Shown: positions 1 through 7,926 of the stretch, in pieces
Layout of the letters: every line of letters begins with the position of its first letter
Numbering within the stretch: position 1 is the first letter of the stretch
Program-made: the position numbers and the translations under genes
Notes under the pieces: model-generated
The model's database searches: none
Told to the model about the DNA's origin: nothing
What the model saw: the letters and a program-made list of their open reading frames with translations, nothing else
Source: DASUAO01 sp035763745
GTDB lineage: Bacteria > Actinomycetota > Acidimicrobiia > IMCC26256 > PALSA-555
Reading direction: 5' to 3'
DNA: 64,000 nucleotides
Assembly (NCBI GenBank): GCA_035763745.1
Contig: DASUAO010000043.1
Coordinates: forward strand, 62,001-126,000

Positions 1-681
1 GCGTTCGGCGTCGTCCCGACGTCCGCCGACGGCGAGGTGCGCGCGTTCGTGGAGAAGCCGCCGCCCGGGACGGCCCCGAGCAGCTGGATCAACGCGGGCA
101 CCTACGTCCTGGAGGCGTCCGTACTCGACCGGATCCCAGCGGACCTCACGGTCTCGATCGAGCGGGAGACGTTCCCGCGGATGCTGGAGCAACACGGCCG
201 TCTCTTCGCCACCGGGACCGACGACTACTGGCTCGACATCGGCACGCCAGACAAGTACCTCGAAGCCAACCGGGACGTCGTGGCCGGCAAGCTCGGGACG
301 CCACCCGTCGCCGGCGCGGTCGCCCGGCACGACGCGGTGTGGGACCTCGGGGCCGAGATCGACGACGCGTGCTCGGTCGAAGGACCGACGCTCCTCGGGT
401 CACGTGCGGTCCTGGAATCCGACAGCCGGGTGGAACGGGTGGTCGTCGGCGCGGATGTCGTCATCGGGCACGGCGCGCTCGTGGAGGACGCGGTCGTGCT
501 CGACGGGGCATGGATCGGGCCCCACGCGCGGATCGTGGAGTCGATCGTCGGATCCGGTGCCACGATCGGCCACCGTGCCGCCCTGAGTGGCGGCTCGGTC
601 GTGGGCGAGGGTGCGCGCGTGGATGCCGGCGCGGCGCTGGTCGGCGCTCGGGTCGAAGTGTCGGCGGCGGCGGCGGGCTGA
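1..681 (+). CDS. Sugar-nucleotide pyrophosphorylase (mannose-1-phosphate guanylyltransferase-like), 5' partial
   Basis: The reading frame is open from base 1, so the N-terminal nucleotide-binding part lies outside the window and 226 codons remain. The visible part has the end of a nucleotidyltransferase domain (VEKP, WINAGTYV, and DYWLDIGTPDKYLEAN, a signature of this family). A C-terminal run of short hexapeptide-like repeats rich in G, V and A follows, expected to fold as a left-handed beta-helix. Family members make NDP-sugars from a sugar-1-phosphate and an NTP in the cytoplasm. GDP-mannose is the likeliest product because a phosphomannomutase and a phosphomannose/phosphoglucose isomerase lie 15 kb downstream. 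GDP- or UDP-glucose type activity cannot be excluded. The stop is 4 bases before the epimerase, so the two are probably one operon. Confidence 0.85.
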   Translation, partial: AFGVVPTSADGEVRAFVEKPPPGTAPSSWINAGTYVLEASVLDRIPADLTVSIERETFPRMLEQHGRLFATGTDDYWLDIGTPDKYLEANRDVVAGKLGTPPVAGAVARHDAVWDLGAEIDDACSVEGPTLLGSRAVLESDSRVERVVVGADVVIGHGALVEDAVVLDGAWIGPHARIVESIVGSGATIGHRAALSGGSVVGEGARVDAGAALVGARVEVSAAAAG

Positions 682-685
682 CGCG

Positions 686-1627
686 ATGCGCGCGCTCGTC
701 ACCGGCGGGGCCGGCTTCATCGGGTCGACCCTCGTCGACCGGCTGCTCTCCGAGGGCCACGACGTCGACGTCGTCGACGACCTGTCCTCGGGAACGCTCG
801 CGAACCTGAGCGACGCGCGGTCCCAACGGGAGGGGCGGTTCACGTTCCAGCGGCTCGACGTCCGGTCGGGTGCGGTGATCGAGTACCTGCAGCATCGCAA
901 GCCCGAGGTCGTGTTCCACCTGGCCGCCCAGGCGAGCGTCGTCGTGTCGGTCGAGCGTCCGACCCTCGACGCCGAGGTGAACATCCTCGGCTCCCTCAAC
1001 GTCATCCAGGGTGCGCTCGCGGCGGGGACGCGCAAGGTCGTCTTCGCCGGTTCCGGTGGCACGTTGTACGGGATCCCGGAGTCCATCCCGACCCGCGAGG
1101 GGCATCCGCAGCACCCGCTGTCGCCCTACGGCGTCTCGAAGAAGGTCGTGATCGACTATCTCCACTACTACCGGGACGTGCAGGGTCTCGATTCCACGAC
1201 GCTCGCGCTCGCGAACGTCTACGGCCCGCGCCAGGACCCGCACGGCGAGGCGGGGGTGATCGCGATCTTCTCGGCGAAGCTCCTCGCCGGCGAGCGACCG
1301 ACGATCTACGGGGACGGGGAGCAGACGCGGGACTTCGTGTTCGTCGACGACGTCTGCGACGCCTTCGTCCGCGCGGCCGAGAGGGGAGGCGGCCTGACGA
1401 TCAACATCGGCACCGGGTCCGAGGCGAGCGTCCAGCGGCTGTTCGACACCATGGCGCGCGAAATCGGCTTCGCCGAGCCGGCGCGCTACGCACCTCCACG
1501 CGCGGGCGAGCTCCGTCGCTCGGCGTTGGACCCCTCGCGTGCTGAGATCCACCTCGGCTGGAAGCCGTGGACCGATCTCGACGGCGGGCTGCGGCGCACG
1601 ATCGACTCGATCCGCGCCCGAGGCTGA
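686..1627 (+). CDS. NAD-dependent NDP-sugar epimerase/dehydratase (SDR family)
   Basis: 313 residues, the usual size for an extended short-chain dehydrogenase. The Rossmann motif TGGAGFIGS is at residues 6-14 and the catalytic YxxxK at Tyr148/Lys152 (SPYGVSKK). The FVDDVCDAFVRA segment is typical of UDP-glucose/GlcNAc 4-epimerase-like proteins. It should interconvert or modify an NDP-sugar in the cytoplasm using bound NAD. The ATG at 686 was chosen because the Rossmann motif must sit at the N-terminus. The open frame extends further upstream, but only through sequence overlapping the preceding gene. It probably feeds the glycosyltransferases nearby. Its exact sugar is unknown. Confidence 0.88.
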   Translation: MRALVTGGAGFIGSTLVDRLLSEGHDVDVVDDLSSGTLANLSDARSQREGRFTFQRLDVRSGAVIEYLQHRKPEVVFHLAAQASVVVSVERPTLDAEVNILGSLNVIQGALAAGTRKVVFAGSGGTLYGIPESIPTREGHPQHPLSPYGVSKKVVIDYLHYYRDVQGLDSTTLALANVYGPRQDPHGEAGVIAIFSAKLLAGERPTIYGDGEQTRDFVFVDDVCDAFVRAAERGGGLTINIGTGSEASVQRLFDTMAREIGFAEPARYAPPRAGELRRSALDPSRAEIHLGWKPWTDLDGGLRRTIDSIRARG

Positions 1628-1675
1628 ACCGCCCCGGCCCTCGCCCGCGGCGCTGCGGACAGCGCGGGCAGTCGA

Positions 1676-2281
1676 TCAGCGGAACGCGCGGAGCTCGTCG
1701 AGCGGGGGTTCGGGGCGGTCCCGCGGTCGGTACGCAGGGTCGGGCTCGCCGACGAGCACCAAGGCGTGTGGGAGCCACTCGGAGGGGAGCGCGAGCGCCG
1801 CGCCCGCTTCCTCGGGGCAGAAGATCGGCGCCGCGACCCAGCACGAGGCCAGACCGTCGTGGGTCGCCGCCAGCATGAGGTTCTCGACGGACGCTCCGAG
1901 CGAGAGCAGCGCCATCCCCCATTCGGCCCGGGCGCGGGCGGCATCCGGGTAGCGGTCGAGGCCGTCCCAGGTGAGGCAGCCGAGCAGGAGCGCCGGCGCA
2001 CCCGTGAGACGCTCGCGGGACGCGTCGACCAGCTCGTCGATGCGCGCCTCGGTCAGCCCGTCCGCGGCCAGGTCGGTCCGCCAGCGTCGACCCATCCCCT
2101 CGGCGAGGTCGTGCTTCGCCGAGGCGGTGTCGACGACCACCCAGCGCCACGGTCGCGAATGATGCGGAGCGGGGGCGAGGCAGGCGGCCGCGACGAGCGC
2201 GTCGAGGCGGTCGCGCTCGATCGGCGCGGCCGCGAACGCGCGGATCGAGCGTCGCGCCGCGATGAACTCGGGGACGCTCAT
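1676..2281 (-). CDS. Nitroreductase-family FMN protein, stand-alone counterpart of the FbiB C-terminal domain
   Basis: 201 residues with the nitroreductase start (ARRSIRAF), the SRPWRWVVV strand and the ASVENLMLAATHDGLASCWVA region that packs on FMN. Its ATG overlaps the cofE stop by 4 bases (ATGA at 2278-2281), so it is translationally coupled to F420 biosynthesis genes. In mycobacterial FbiB this domain is fused to CofE and reduces dehydro-F420-0. By position, this gene probably does the same job as a separate protein. A general nitroreductase is the alternative. It is the last gene of the cofD-cofE operon and converges on the epimerase gene. Confidence 0.85.
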   Translation of the reverse strand: MSVPEFIAARRSIRAFAAAPIERDRLDALVAAACLAPAPHHSRPWRWVVVDTASAKHDLAEGMGRRWRTDLAADGLTEARIDELVDASRERLTGAPALLLGCLTWDGLDRYPDAARARAEWGMALLSLGASVENLMLAATHDGLASCWVAAPIFCPEEAGAALALPSEWLPHALVLVGEPDPAYRPRDRPEPPLDELRAFR

Positions 2282-2985
2282 CGGAACAGGTCGTCGGCCG
2301 ACGGGCGCACCAGGTGCCGGGCACGACCGTCGCCGGCCCACGTCGGGTCCAGGCCCCGGACGATCGCGGCCGCGGTGCTCGAGGACTTGCCCATCACGAG
2401 CTCGGCGGCACCCGCGATCTCGTCGGCGATCGCGACCTCGGTGACCTGGAGCTCCCGGCCCGCCGAATCCGTCGTTCCCCGGAGGTCCACGATGGCCGCG
2501 ATCCCCGCGACGCCGATCGCGACGTCGGTGAGACCCAATCGCCACGCCCGCCCGAACGTGTCCGACACGATCACGGCGACCTCCACGCCGTGCCGGGCGC
2601 GGAGCGCGTCGCGGATGCGCTGGGCCGAGCGATCGGCGTCGAGCGGGAGCAGCGCGGCGAGGCCCTCGGGGACGTTCGAGAGGTCGACACCCGCGTTCGC
2701 GCACACGAACCCGTGCCGGGTCTCGGAGATCACGAGCTCGTCGCGTCGCCGCACGATCCGCACCGACTCGGACTCGATGAGGCGGGCCCGGGCGTCGGCA
2801 TCGCTCGGGTCGATCGCGACGAGTCGGTCCTCGGCCTTGGACACGACCTTCTGGGTGACGACCACGCAGTCGCCGTCGACGAGTGGCGTGTCCTGGCCGC
2901 GTGCCGCGTCGGCGATCTGGTCGGCGAGCTCGTCGCCCGCGTGGACCTCCGGGATCCCGACGACCGGGATGATGGAGAGGGTCAC
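2278..2985 (-). CDS. cofE: Coenzyme F420-0:L-glutamate ligase
   Basis: 235 residues, the length of free-standing archaeal CofE and of the N-terminal half of actinobacterial FbiB. Visible hallmarks are VTQKVVSKAEDR, ETRHGFVCANAGVD, SDTFGRAWR and the GVAGIAAIVDLRG region. The enzyme adds glutamates to F420-0 using GTP. The GTG start at 2985 overlaps the cofD stop (GTGA at 2982-2985). An extension further upstream would run through cofD in another frame and is not credible. The nitroreductase domain found fused in FbiB is here encoded by the next gene. Confidence 0.93.
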   Translation of the reverse strand: MTLSIIPVVGIPEVHAGDELADQIADAARGQDTPLVDGDCVVVTQKVVSKAEDRLVAIDPSDADARARLIESESVRIVRRRDELVISETRHGFVCANAGVDLSNVPEGLAALLPLDADRSAQRIRDALRARHGVEVAVIVSDTFGRAWRLGLTDVAIGVAGIAAIVDLRGTTDSAGRELQVTEVAIADEIAGAAELVMGKSSSTAAAIVRGLDPTWAGDGRARHLVRPSADDLFR

Positions 2986-3917
2986 GCGACCGCGGCGAGC
3001 GTCTCGCGCGCGAGTGCCGCGGCGACGGTCGCGTCCCGCATCACGGTGTCCGTGGTGATCGCTCGGACACCCATGGCCTCGATGGCGGGCGCGAGGTGAC
3101 GGTCGGCCCGATCGATGACGAGGGTCGCGCAGAAGTCGCGGTAGGCATCGGCCACCCCGGCGCTCGACACCTCGAGCCCGAGCGGTCCCATGAGCCGATC
3201 GGCCGGCCCGCGCACGGGACGTCCCGCGACGATGGGGCTGATCCCGACGACGCGGTTGCGGCGTTCCACGAGCAGGTCGCGCACCCCGGGCACCGCGAGG
3301 ATCGGGCCGATCGAGATGATCGGGTTGCTCGGGCACACGACGATGGTCTCGGCGGACGCGAGCGCCTCGAGGACCCCCGGCGCCGGGACCGCGTGCTCCG
3401 CGCCTTCGAAGCGCACGTCGACGACCCGAGGCTCGGCGCGGTGGCGGACGAACCACTCCTGCATCGCGAGGTCCTCGGTGCCGGTCGGACCGCTCACCTG
3501 GATGCGGGTCGCGACCCGGTCGTCGGTCATCGGGAGGAGCCGCGTCCGGATGCCCCAGGCTCGGGTGATCTCCCCGGTGACCTGCGAGAGCGACGCGCCG
3601 TCGCGGCACCGCTGCGTGCGGAACAGGTGGGTCGCGAGGTCGCGGTCGCCGAGGCGGAACCACGTCGGGACGCCGTAGCGGTCGAGGGCGTCCATGGTGC
3701 GGAAGGTCTCGTCGGCCAGGCCCCAGCCGGTCTCGGGGTTGTGGGCCCCGGCGAGTCGGTACGTGACGCTGTCGAGGTCGGGGCTCACCCACAGGCCGTG
3801 GAACTCGTCGTCGTCGGCCGTGTTCACCACGACGGTGACCTGGTCCGGAGGGACGACGTCGACGAGGCCGACGAGGAACCTCGCGGCTCCGACCCCTCCG
3901 GCGAGCGCGGTCAGCAT
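2982..3917 (-). CDS. cofD: 2-phospho-L-lactate (or phosphoenolpyruvate) transferase, F420 biosynthesis
   Basis: 311 residues. The N-terminus LTALAGGVGAARFL, followed by VNTADDDEFHGLWVSPDLD and CPSNPIISIGPIL, is diagnostic of CofD/FbiA. It transfers the phospholactyl or enolpyruvyl phosphate group from its guanylylated donor to the deazaflavin Fo, giving (dehydro-)F420-0. It heads a three-gene operon (cofD-cofE-nitroreductase) in which every junction overlaps by 4 bases. On the minus strand a TAACGT hexamer (3924-3929) lies 6 bases before the ATG, so transcription probably begins at the start codon itself. Confidence 0.94.
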   Translation of the reverse strand: MLTALAGGVGAARFLVGLVDVVPPDQVTVVVNTADDDEFHGLWVSPDLDSVTYRLAGAHNPETGWGLADETFRTMDALDRYGVPTWFRLGDRDLATHLFRTQRCRDGASLSQVTGEITRAWGIRTRLLPMTDDRVATRIQVSGPTGTEDLAMQEWFVRHRAEPRVVDVRFEGAEHAVPAPGVLEALASAETIVVCPSNPIISIGPILAVPGVRDLLVERRNRVVGISPIVAGRPVRGPADRLMGPLGLEVSSAGVADAYRDFCATLVIDRADRHLAPAIEAMGVRAITTDTVMRDATVAAALARETLAAVA

Positions 3918-3943
3918 GCTCAGACGTTAGAGCAGCGCGCGAC

Positions 3944-3971
3944 GAGGCCCCCGGGTCGCCCCGGGGGCCTC
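3944..3971 (-). terminator. Candidate terminator hairpin
   Basis: A perfect 12-bp stem (gaggcccccggg with its complement) closes on a 4-base loop (3956-3959). It lies 31 bases past the stop of the minus-strand gene 4003-4488 and before cofD. No T-run follows on either strand, so termination efficiency is uncertain, but no other such strong hairpin is visible here. Confidence 0.6.
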
Positions 3972-4002
3972 GCGCTGGTGCTCGTGCTCGGTGGGGTGGG
4001 AC

Positions 4003-4488
4003 CTAGGCGACCTTGGTCGCCTTGTCGCCGCTCGCCTTCTCCGTCTTCTTGTCGGCCTTCGGGTCGGTCCAGGTGGTGGACGGACGGCCGAGGAAGGTGC
4101 GAGCCTTCGCGGTGCCGACCTCGCTGATCTCTGTCGCCTTGGCCTGCAGCTGGTCGACGACGGGCTCGATCCGCTCGCGCACGTCGGAGATCAGCGGCTC
4201 CACGCGCTCGGAGATCTTCGCCACGACGGGCTCGACGCGCTCGCGCACGTCGAACACGATGGCGTCGACCCGGTGCTTCGTGTCCTTCGCGACCTTGGTC
4301 GCGGTGGCCTTGGCCTCGGTGCGGGCGGACGATGCGGTGGTCTCGGCGGTCGACCGGGCCTCGCCGGCACGGCTGCCGAAGGCGTCCTTGGCCTGCTGGC
4401 CTCGGGCGACGGCGGCCTGGGCGCCGAGCACGCCGACACCGACGGCGGTGTAGGCAGCGTCCTGGATGCTCTTGCGAACGTCAGTCAT
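4003..4488 (-). CDS. Lysine/alanine-rich amphipathic-helix protein of unknown function
   Basis: 161 residues of low complexity. Residues 10-30 are hydrophobic and small. The middle is Ala/Thr/Glu-rich. Residues 80-112 are three consecutive 11-residue repeats of the form x(V/I)xERxEP(V/L)(V/I)x, and the last 20 residues are Lys-rich (PKADKKTEKASGDKATK). Such 11-mers with a regular proline are like apolipoprotein or phasin-like surface-binding helices. The tail could bind DNA or acidic surfaces. Histone-H1-like, phasin-like or envelope-stabilising roles are all possible and I cannot choose. A GAGGAG ribosome site precedes the ATG. It has its own promoter at 4572-4600 and a hairpin after the stop, so it is monocistronic. 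Confidence 0.75.
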   Translation of the reverse strand: MTDVRKSIQDAAYTAVGVGVLGAQAAVARGQQAKDAFGSRAGEARSTAETTASSARTEAKATATKVAKDTKHRVDAIVFDVRERVEPVVAKISERVEPLISDVRERIEPVVDQLQAKATEISEVGTAKARTFLGRPSTTWTDPKADKKTEKASGDKATKVA

Positions 4489-4571
4489 GGCTCCTCTTCC
4501 TGTCTCTGGGTACCTGCGCTGGGGTCGGTCTCCCGGGACGGGGATGGTGCGCTCCCGGGCTTCTGCTCACC

Positions 4572-4600
4572 AGGGTACGCACTTTGCATAACAGTTGCAA
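4572..4600 (-). promoter_or_regulatory. Promoter for the 4003-4488 gene
   Basis: Reading the minus strand, TTGCAA (4600-4595) and TACCCT (4577-4572) are separated by exactly 17 bases, a good housekeeping-sigma promoter. The predicted transcript has a leader of about 75 bases before the ATG at 4488. Confidence 0.6.
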
Positions 4601-4653
4601 GCACTCGTGACGCACGTCACCCGGAGGTGCTCCGGGTATGCTCCGCCCTTCCG

Positions 4654-7600
4654 ATGACCACGGCGGCCCCTTCCCCCGGCGCAGGCGCACCGCCGGTGGT
4701 CGCGGTCATGGTGACGCGCAACCCCGGGCCGTTCCTCGAGGAGTCCCTCGCCGCCCTGGTCGCCCAGGACTACCCGGCCCTCACGGTGCTCGTGGTCGAC
4801 GCCGGCTCCCGGGGTGACGTGTCCCCGCGGATCGCCGCCGTCGCGCCGAGCGCCTTCGTGCGCCGCCTCCAGGGGGACTCCGGCTTCGCCGCGGCCGCGA
4901 ACGAGGTGCTCGCGGCCGCCGACCGGACGGCCTTCCTCCTGATCTGCCACGACGACGTCGTCCTCGATCCCGACGCGGTCACGGTGATGGTCGGTGAGGC
5001 GTACCGCTCGAACGCGGCGATCGTCGGGCCCAAGCTCGTGGACGCCGACGACCCCCGGGTCCTGCTGGAGGTGGGTCGGGCGATCGACCGGCTCGGGGGG
5101 TCCCACACCGGCATCGAGCCGGGGGAGCTGGACCAGGAGCAGCACGACGGCGTGCGCGACGTCTTCTACGTGTCGAGCGCGGCCATGCTCGTGCGCGCCG
5201 ACCTGTTCCGCGAGCTCGAGGGGTTCGACCCCGAGACGTTCCCCGGATCCGAGGATCTCGACCTCTGTTGGCGGTCTCGTCTCGCGGGCGCTCGCGTGAT
5301 GGTCGCGCCCGACGCCCGGGGCCGGCACCACGAAGCCGTCATGCAGCGCACCGCCGACGACGTGCCGAGCGTCGGCGCGGTCGCCCAGGCGCGGGTGCGC
5401 GTGCTCCTGACCTCGTACTCGCGGGCCAGCCTCGCGTACGTCATCCCCGTCGGTCTCGCGGTGTCGCTGTTGGAGGCGATCGTGCTGCTGCCCACCTCCC
5501 GGCGACGGGAGGCGGGAGCGGCGTTCTCGGCCTGGTGGTGGAACGTGCTGCGCTTCGGTCGGGTCCGGCGGGCCCGTCGGGCCGCCCAGGCCCGTCGTAC
5601 GATCCACGACGGCGACCTTCGCGAGCTCCAGGTCGGCGCAGGCGCGCGCGTCAGCGCGTTCCTCGCGCATCGCCACGCCGACGAACGGATCCAGTCCGTC
5701 GGTGAGCGGGGCCGGGACCTCCTCGAGGCGTTCGGTGAGGCGATGCGGACCCCGGCGTCGTACGCGTTGCTCGCGGCGATCGTGGTGCTCGCGTTCGGCT
5801 CGCGCGACCTCTTCTCCCACGGGGTCCCGGCAGTGGGCGACATCGTGCCGTGGCCGGGGGTGAAGGCGCTCGTCGCGGAGTTCTCGTCGGTCTGGCGACA
5901 TACCGGCCTCGGGTCGACTGCCCAGGCTCCGCCGGCGCTCGCCCTGATGGCGGGACTCGGGACCGTGCTCCTCGGCGGTGTCGGGTTCGCGCAGTCGCTG
6001 CTCGTCGTCGGCGCCTTCGTCCTCGGGGGAGCCGGCGCCTACCGGCTGGCCCGCGCGATCTCGGCGGGACCTGCAGCGTCGGCGGCCGCCGCGCTCGTCT
6101 ACGTGTTCGTGCCCGTGCCACGGAACGCGATCGCGACCGGACGCCTCGGTCCGCTGATGCTCTACGCCACGCTCCCGTTCCTCGTCCTGCTCGTCGTCCG
6201 CGCAGCGCGGTTCTCGGGAGTGCAAGGCACCTCCCGGCGTCCGCTCGTCGGCCTCGCCATCGCGACCGCGTTCGCCGCGTCGTTCGCCCCGCTCGCCGTC
6301 GCGGCGCCGATCGTCGTCGCGCTCGCGCTGGCCACGTCGTCGGTCTTCGTCGGCGAGGGCATCGCCGCGTTGCGAGCGCTGGGTGTCGCAGTCGTGGGTG
6401 CCGTGGGTGCCGGGGTGCTCCTGGCCCCGTGGACCGCGACGCTGTTCGGCGCATCCGACGACCTCGCCGCGCTCGGCATCCGCTTCCGGCCCCAGCTCGG
6501 GCTGGCCGAGGTGCTGCGCTTCGAGACCGGGCCCGCGGGCGCCGGGGTCGCACCGTGGGGGCTGTTGCTCTCGGCCGCACTGGCGCTGGTGCTCGCCCGC
6601 GGCACGATGCTCGCGTGGGCCGTGCGGGCCTGGGTGCTCATCGTGGTCGGGGTCGCAGCAGTCTGGCTGCCGTCCCGCCTGTCGCCCGACACCGCCGTCC
6701 TCGCCCCCGAGATGGGACTCAGCCTCGCCGCGCTCGGCGTCGCGCTCGCATCGGCGATCGCCGTGGGCGCGCTGCCGATCCGCCGGCCTGCGACCGACGA
6801 CCGCGCAGGCGAGCAGTTCCCCGGCGACGGACTGTCGCCCGACGAGATGCTGGAGTGGTCCGGGGCGACGACCCGCCCGATCGGCGTCCGCGAACGTCTG
6901 GCCGGCACCGAGGTCGGGCGGCGCGCGCTCGTCGTGCTCGCCGTGGTCGGCGTGGTGTTCGGGGGCTTCGGCTTCATCGGGGACTCCTTCGGCGGGCGGT
7001 GGGGCGCGCCCGACGAGGACTGGATCGAGGCGCTGGCCTTCACGCGCGACCAGCGTGCCGAAGGCGACTTCCGGGTCCTGTGGGTCGGGGACCCCGACAT
7101 CGTCCCCTTCGATCCGGTCGATCGCGGGAACGGCTTCGGGTGGGTGCTCACCCGCGACGGGCCCGGCGACGCCCGCGATGTGCTGCGCGCGCCGTTCACC
7201 GATGCGGACGCGTTCGTCGAGCGCAGCCTCGTCCGGGCGATCTCGGGCGACACGGCCCGGCTCGGTCGGCTGCTCGCGGTTGCCGGTGTGCGCTACGTCG
7301 CGCTGCCGTACCGCGACGGGGTGGACGGGACACCCGGTCGTCGACTCCCGGCGGTGACCGCGGCGCTCGCGGACCAGCTCGACCTGGCCCGGCTACGCAG
7401 CGATCCGGCACTCGTGCTCTACGAGAACGAGTCGTGGGTGCCCGCAACCGCGGTCGTGACCGGTTCCGCCGCCGACGAGATCCCGGTGGCTCCGCCCGCC
7501 GACGGGGCGGCGTCGCTCTCGGCCGCGGCCGCGACGGACCTCACTGGTGCCGCGCCGCTCGGAGCAGGTGCCGCGTCCCCGGGCCGCATCCTCGACGCCG

Positions 7601-7926
7601 AGGCGTATGACGCCGGATGGCAGGCCACGGGAGCCGCCGGGGCGCTCGACCACGCCGAGGCGTTCGGAGTCGTGAACACCTGGGCGAACCCGGACGAGCA
7701 GCGGGTCTCGATCACCCACGACGGCCAGACCGCGAGGAGTCTCGTCTGCGCGGCTCAGATCCTGGTCGGGGTCCTCGCGCTCGCGTGGTGGGGCCTGGGT
7801 CGTCGACGCGCCCGCTCCGCCCGGATGGAGCGGGTGCGGCGTGAGCGCCGGGAACGAGCCGAGCAACGCGCGTCCGACCCGATCGCGCTGCTCGCGGCCG
7901 ACGACGACGCCTTCTGGGGCTCCTGA
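4654..7926 (+). CDS. Large family-2 glycosyltransferase with C-terminal multi-span membrane region
   Basis: 1090 residues. Residues 12-270 form a GT-A glycosyltransferase domain: VAVMVTRNPGPFLEESL, the nucleotide-metal HDD at 99-101, and FPGSEDLDLCWR around 197-207 supplying the catalytic acid region. From about residue 300 the protein has many hydrophobic spans, a large extracytoplasmic stretch with WVGDPDIVPFDP, one last span (QILVGVLALAWWGL), and a basic tail. Domain order suggests a polyprenyl-linked or cell-wall glycan transferase at the membrane. The acceptor is unknown. The ATG at 4654 was chosen because the domain starts there and a TATGCT hexamer (4637-4642) lies 11 bases upstream. 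Its stop overlaps the next start (TGATG). Confidence 0.85.
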   Translation: MTTAAPSPGAGAPPVVAVMVTRNPGPFLEESLAALVAQDYPALTVLVVDAGSRGDVSPRIAAVAPSAFVRRLQGDSGFAAAANEVLAAADRTAFLLICHDDVVLDPDAVTVMVGEAYRSNAAIVGPKLVDADDPRVLLEVGRAIDRLGGSHTGIEPGELDQEQHDGVRDVFYVSSAAMLVRADLFRELEGFDPETFPGSEDLDLCWRSRLAGARVMVAPDARGRHHEAVMQRTADDVPSVGAVAQARVRVLLTSYSRASLAYVIPVGLAVSLLEAIVLLPTSRRREAGAAFSAWWWNVLRFGRVRRARRAAQARRTIHDGDLRELQVGAGARVSAFLAHRHADERIQSVGERGRDLLEAFGEAMRTPASYALLAAIVVLAFGSRDLFSHGVPAVGDIVPWPGVKALVAEFSSVWRHTGLGSTAQAPPALALMAGLGTVLLGGVGFAQSLLVVGAFVLGGAGAYRLARAISAGPAASAAAALVYVFVPVPRNAIATGRLGPLMLYATLPFLVLLVVRAARFSGVQGTSRRPLVGLAIATAFAASFAPLAVAAPIVVALALATSSVFVGEGIAALRALGVAVVGAVGAGVLLAPWTATLFGASDDLAALGIRFRPQLGLAEVLRFETGPAGAGVAPWGLLLSAALALVLARGTMLAWAVRAWVLIVVGVAAVWLPSRLSPDTAVLAPEMGLSLAALGVALASAIAVGALPIRRPATDDRAGEQFPGDGLSPDEMLEWSGATTRPIGVRERLAGTEVGRRALVVLAVVGVVFGGFGFIGDSFGGRWGAPDEDWIEALAFTRDQRAEGDFRVLWVGDPDIVPFDPVDRGNGFGWVLTRDGPGDARDVLRAPFTDADAFVERSLVRAISGDTARLGRLLAVAGVRYVALPYRDGVDGTPGRRLPAVTAALADQLDLARLRSDPALVLYENESWVPATAVVTGSAADEIPVAPPADGAASLSAAAATDLTGAAPLGAGAASPGRILDAEAYDAGWQATGAAGALDHAEAFGVVNTWANPDEQRVSITHDGQTARSLVCAAQILVGVLALAWWGLGRRRARSARMERVRRERRERAEQRASDPIALLAADDDAFWGS

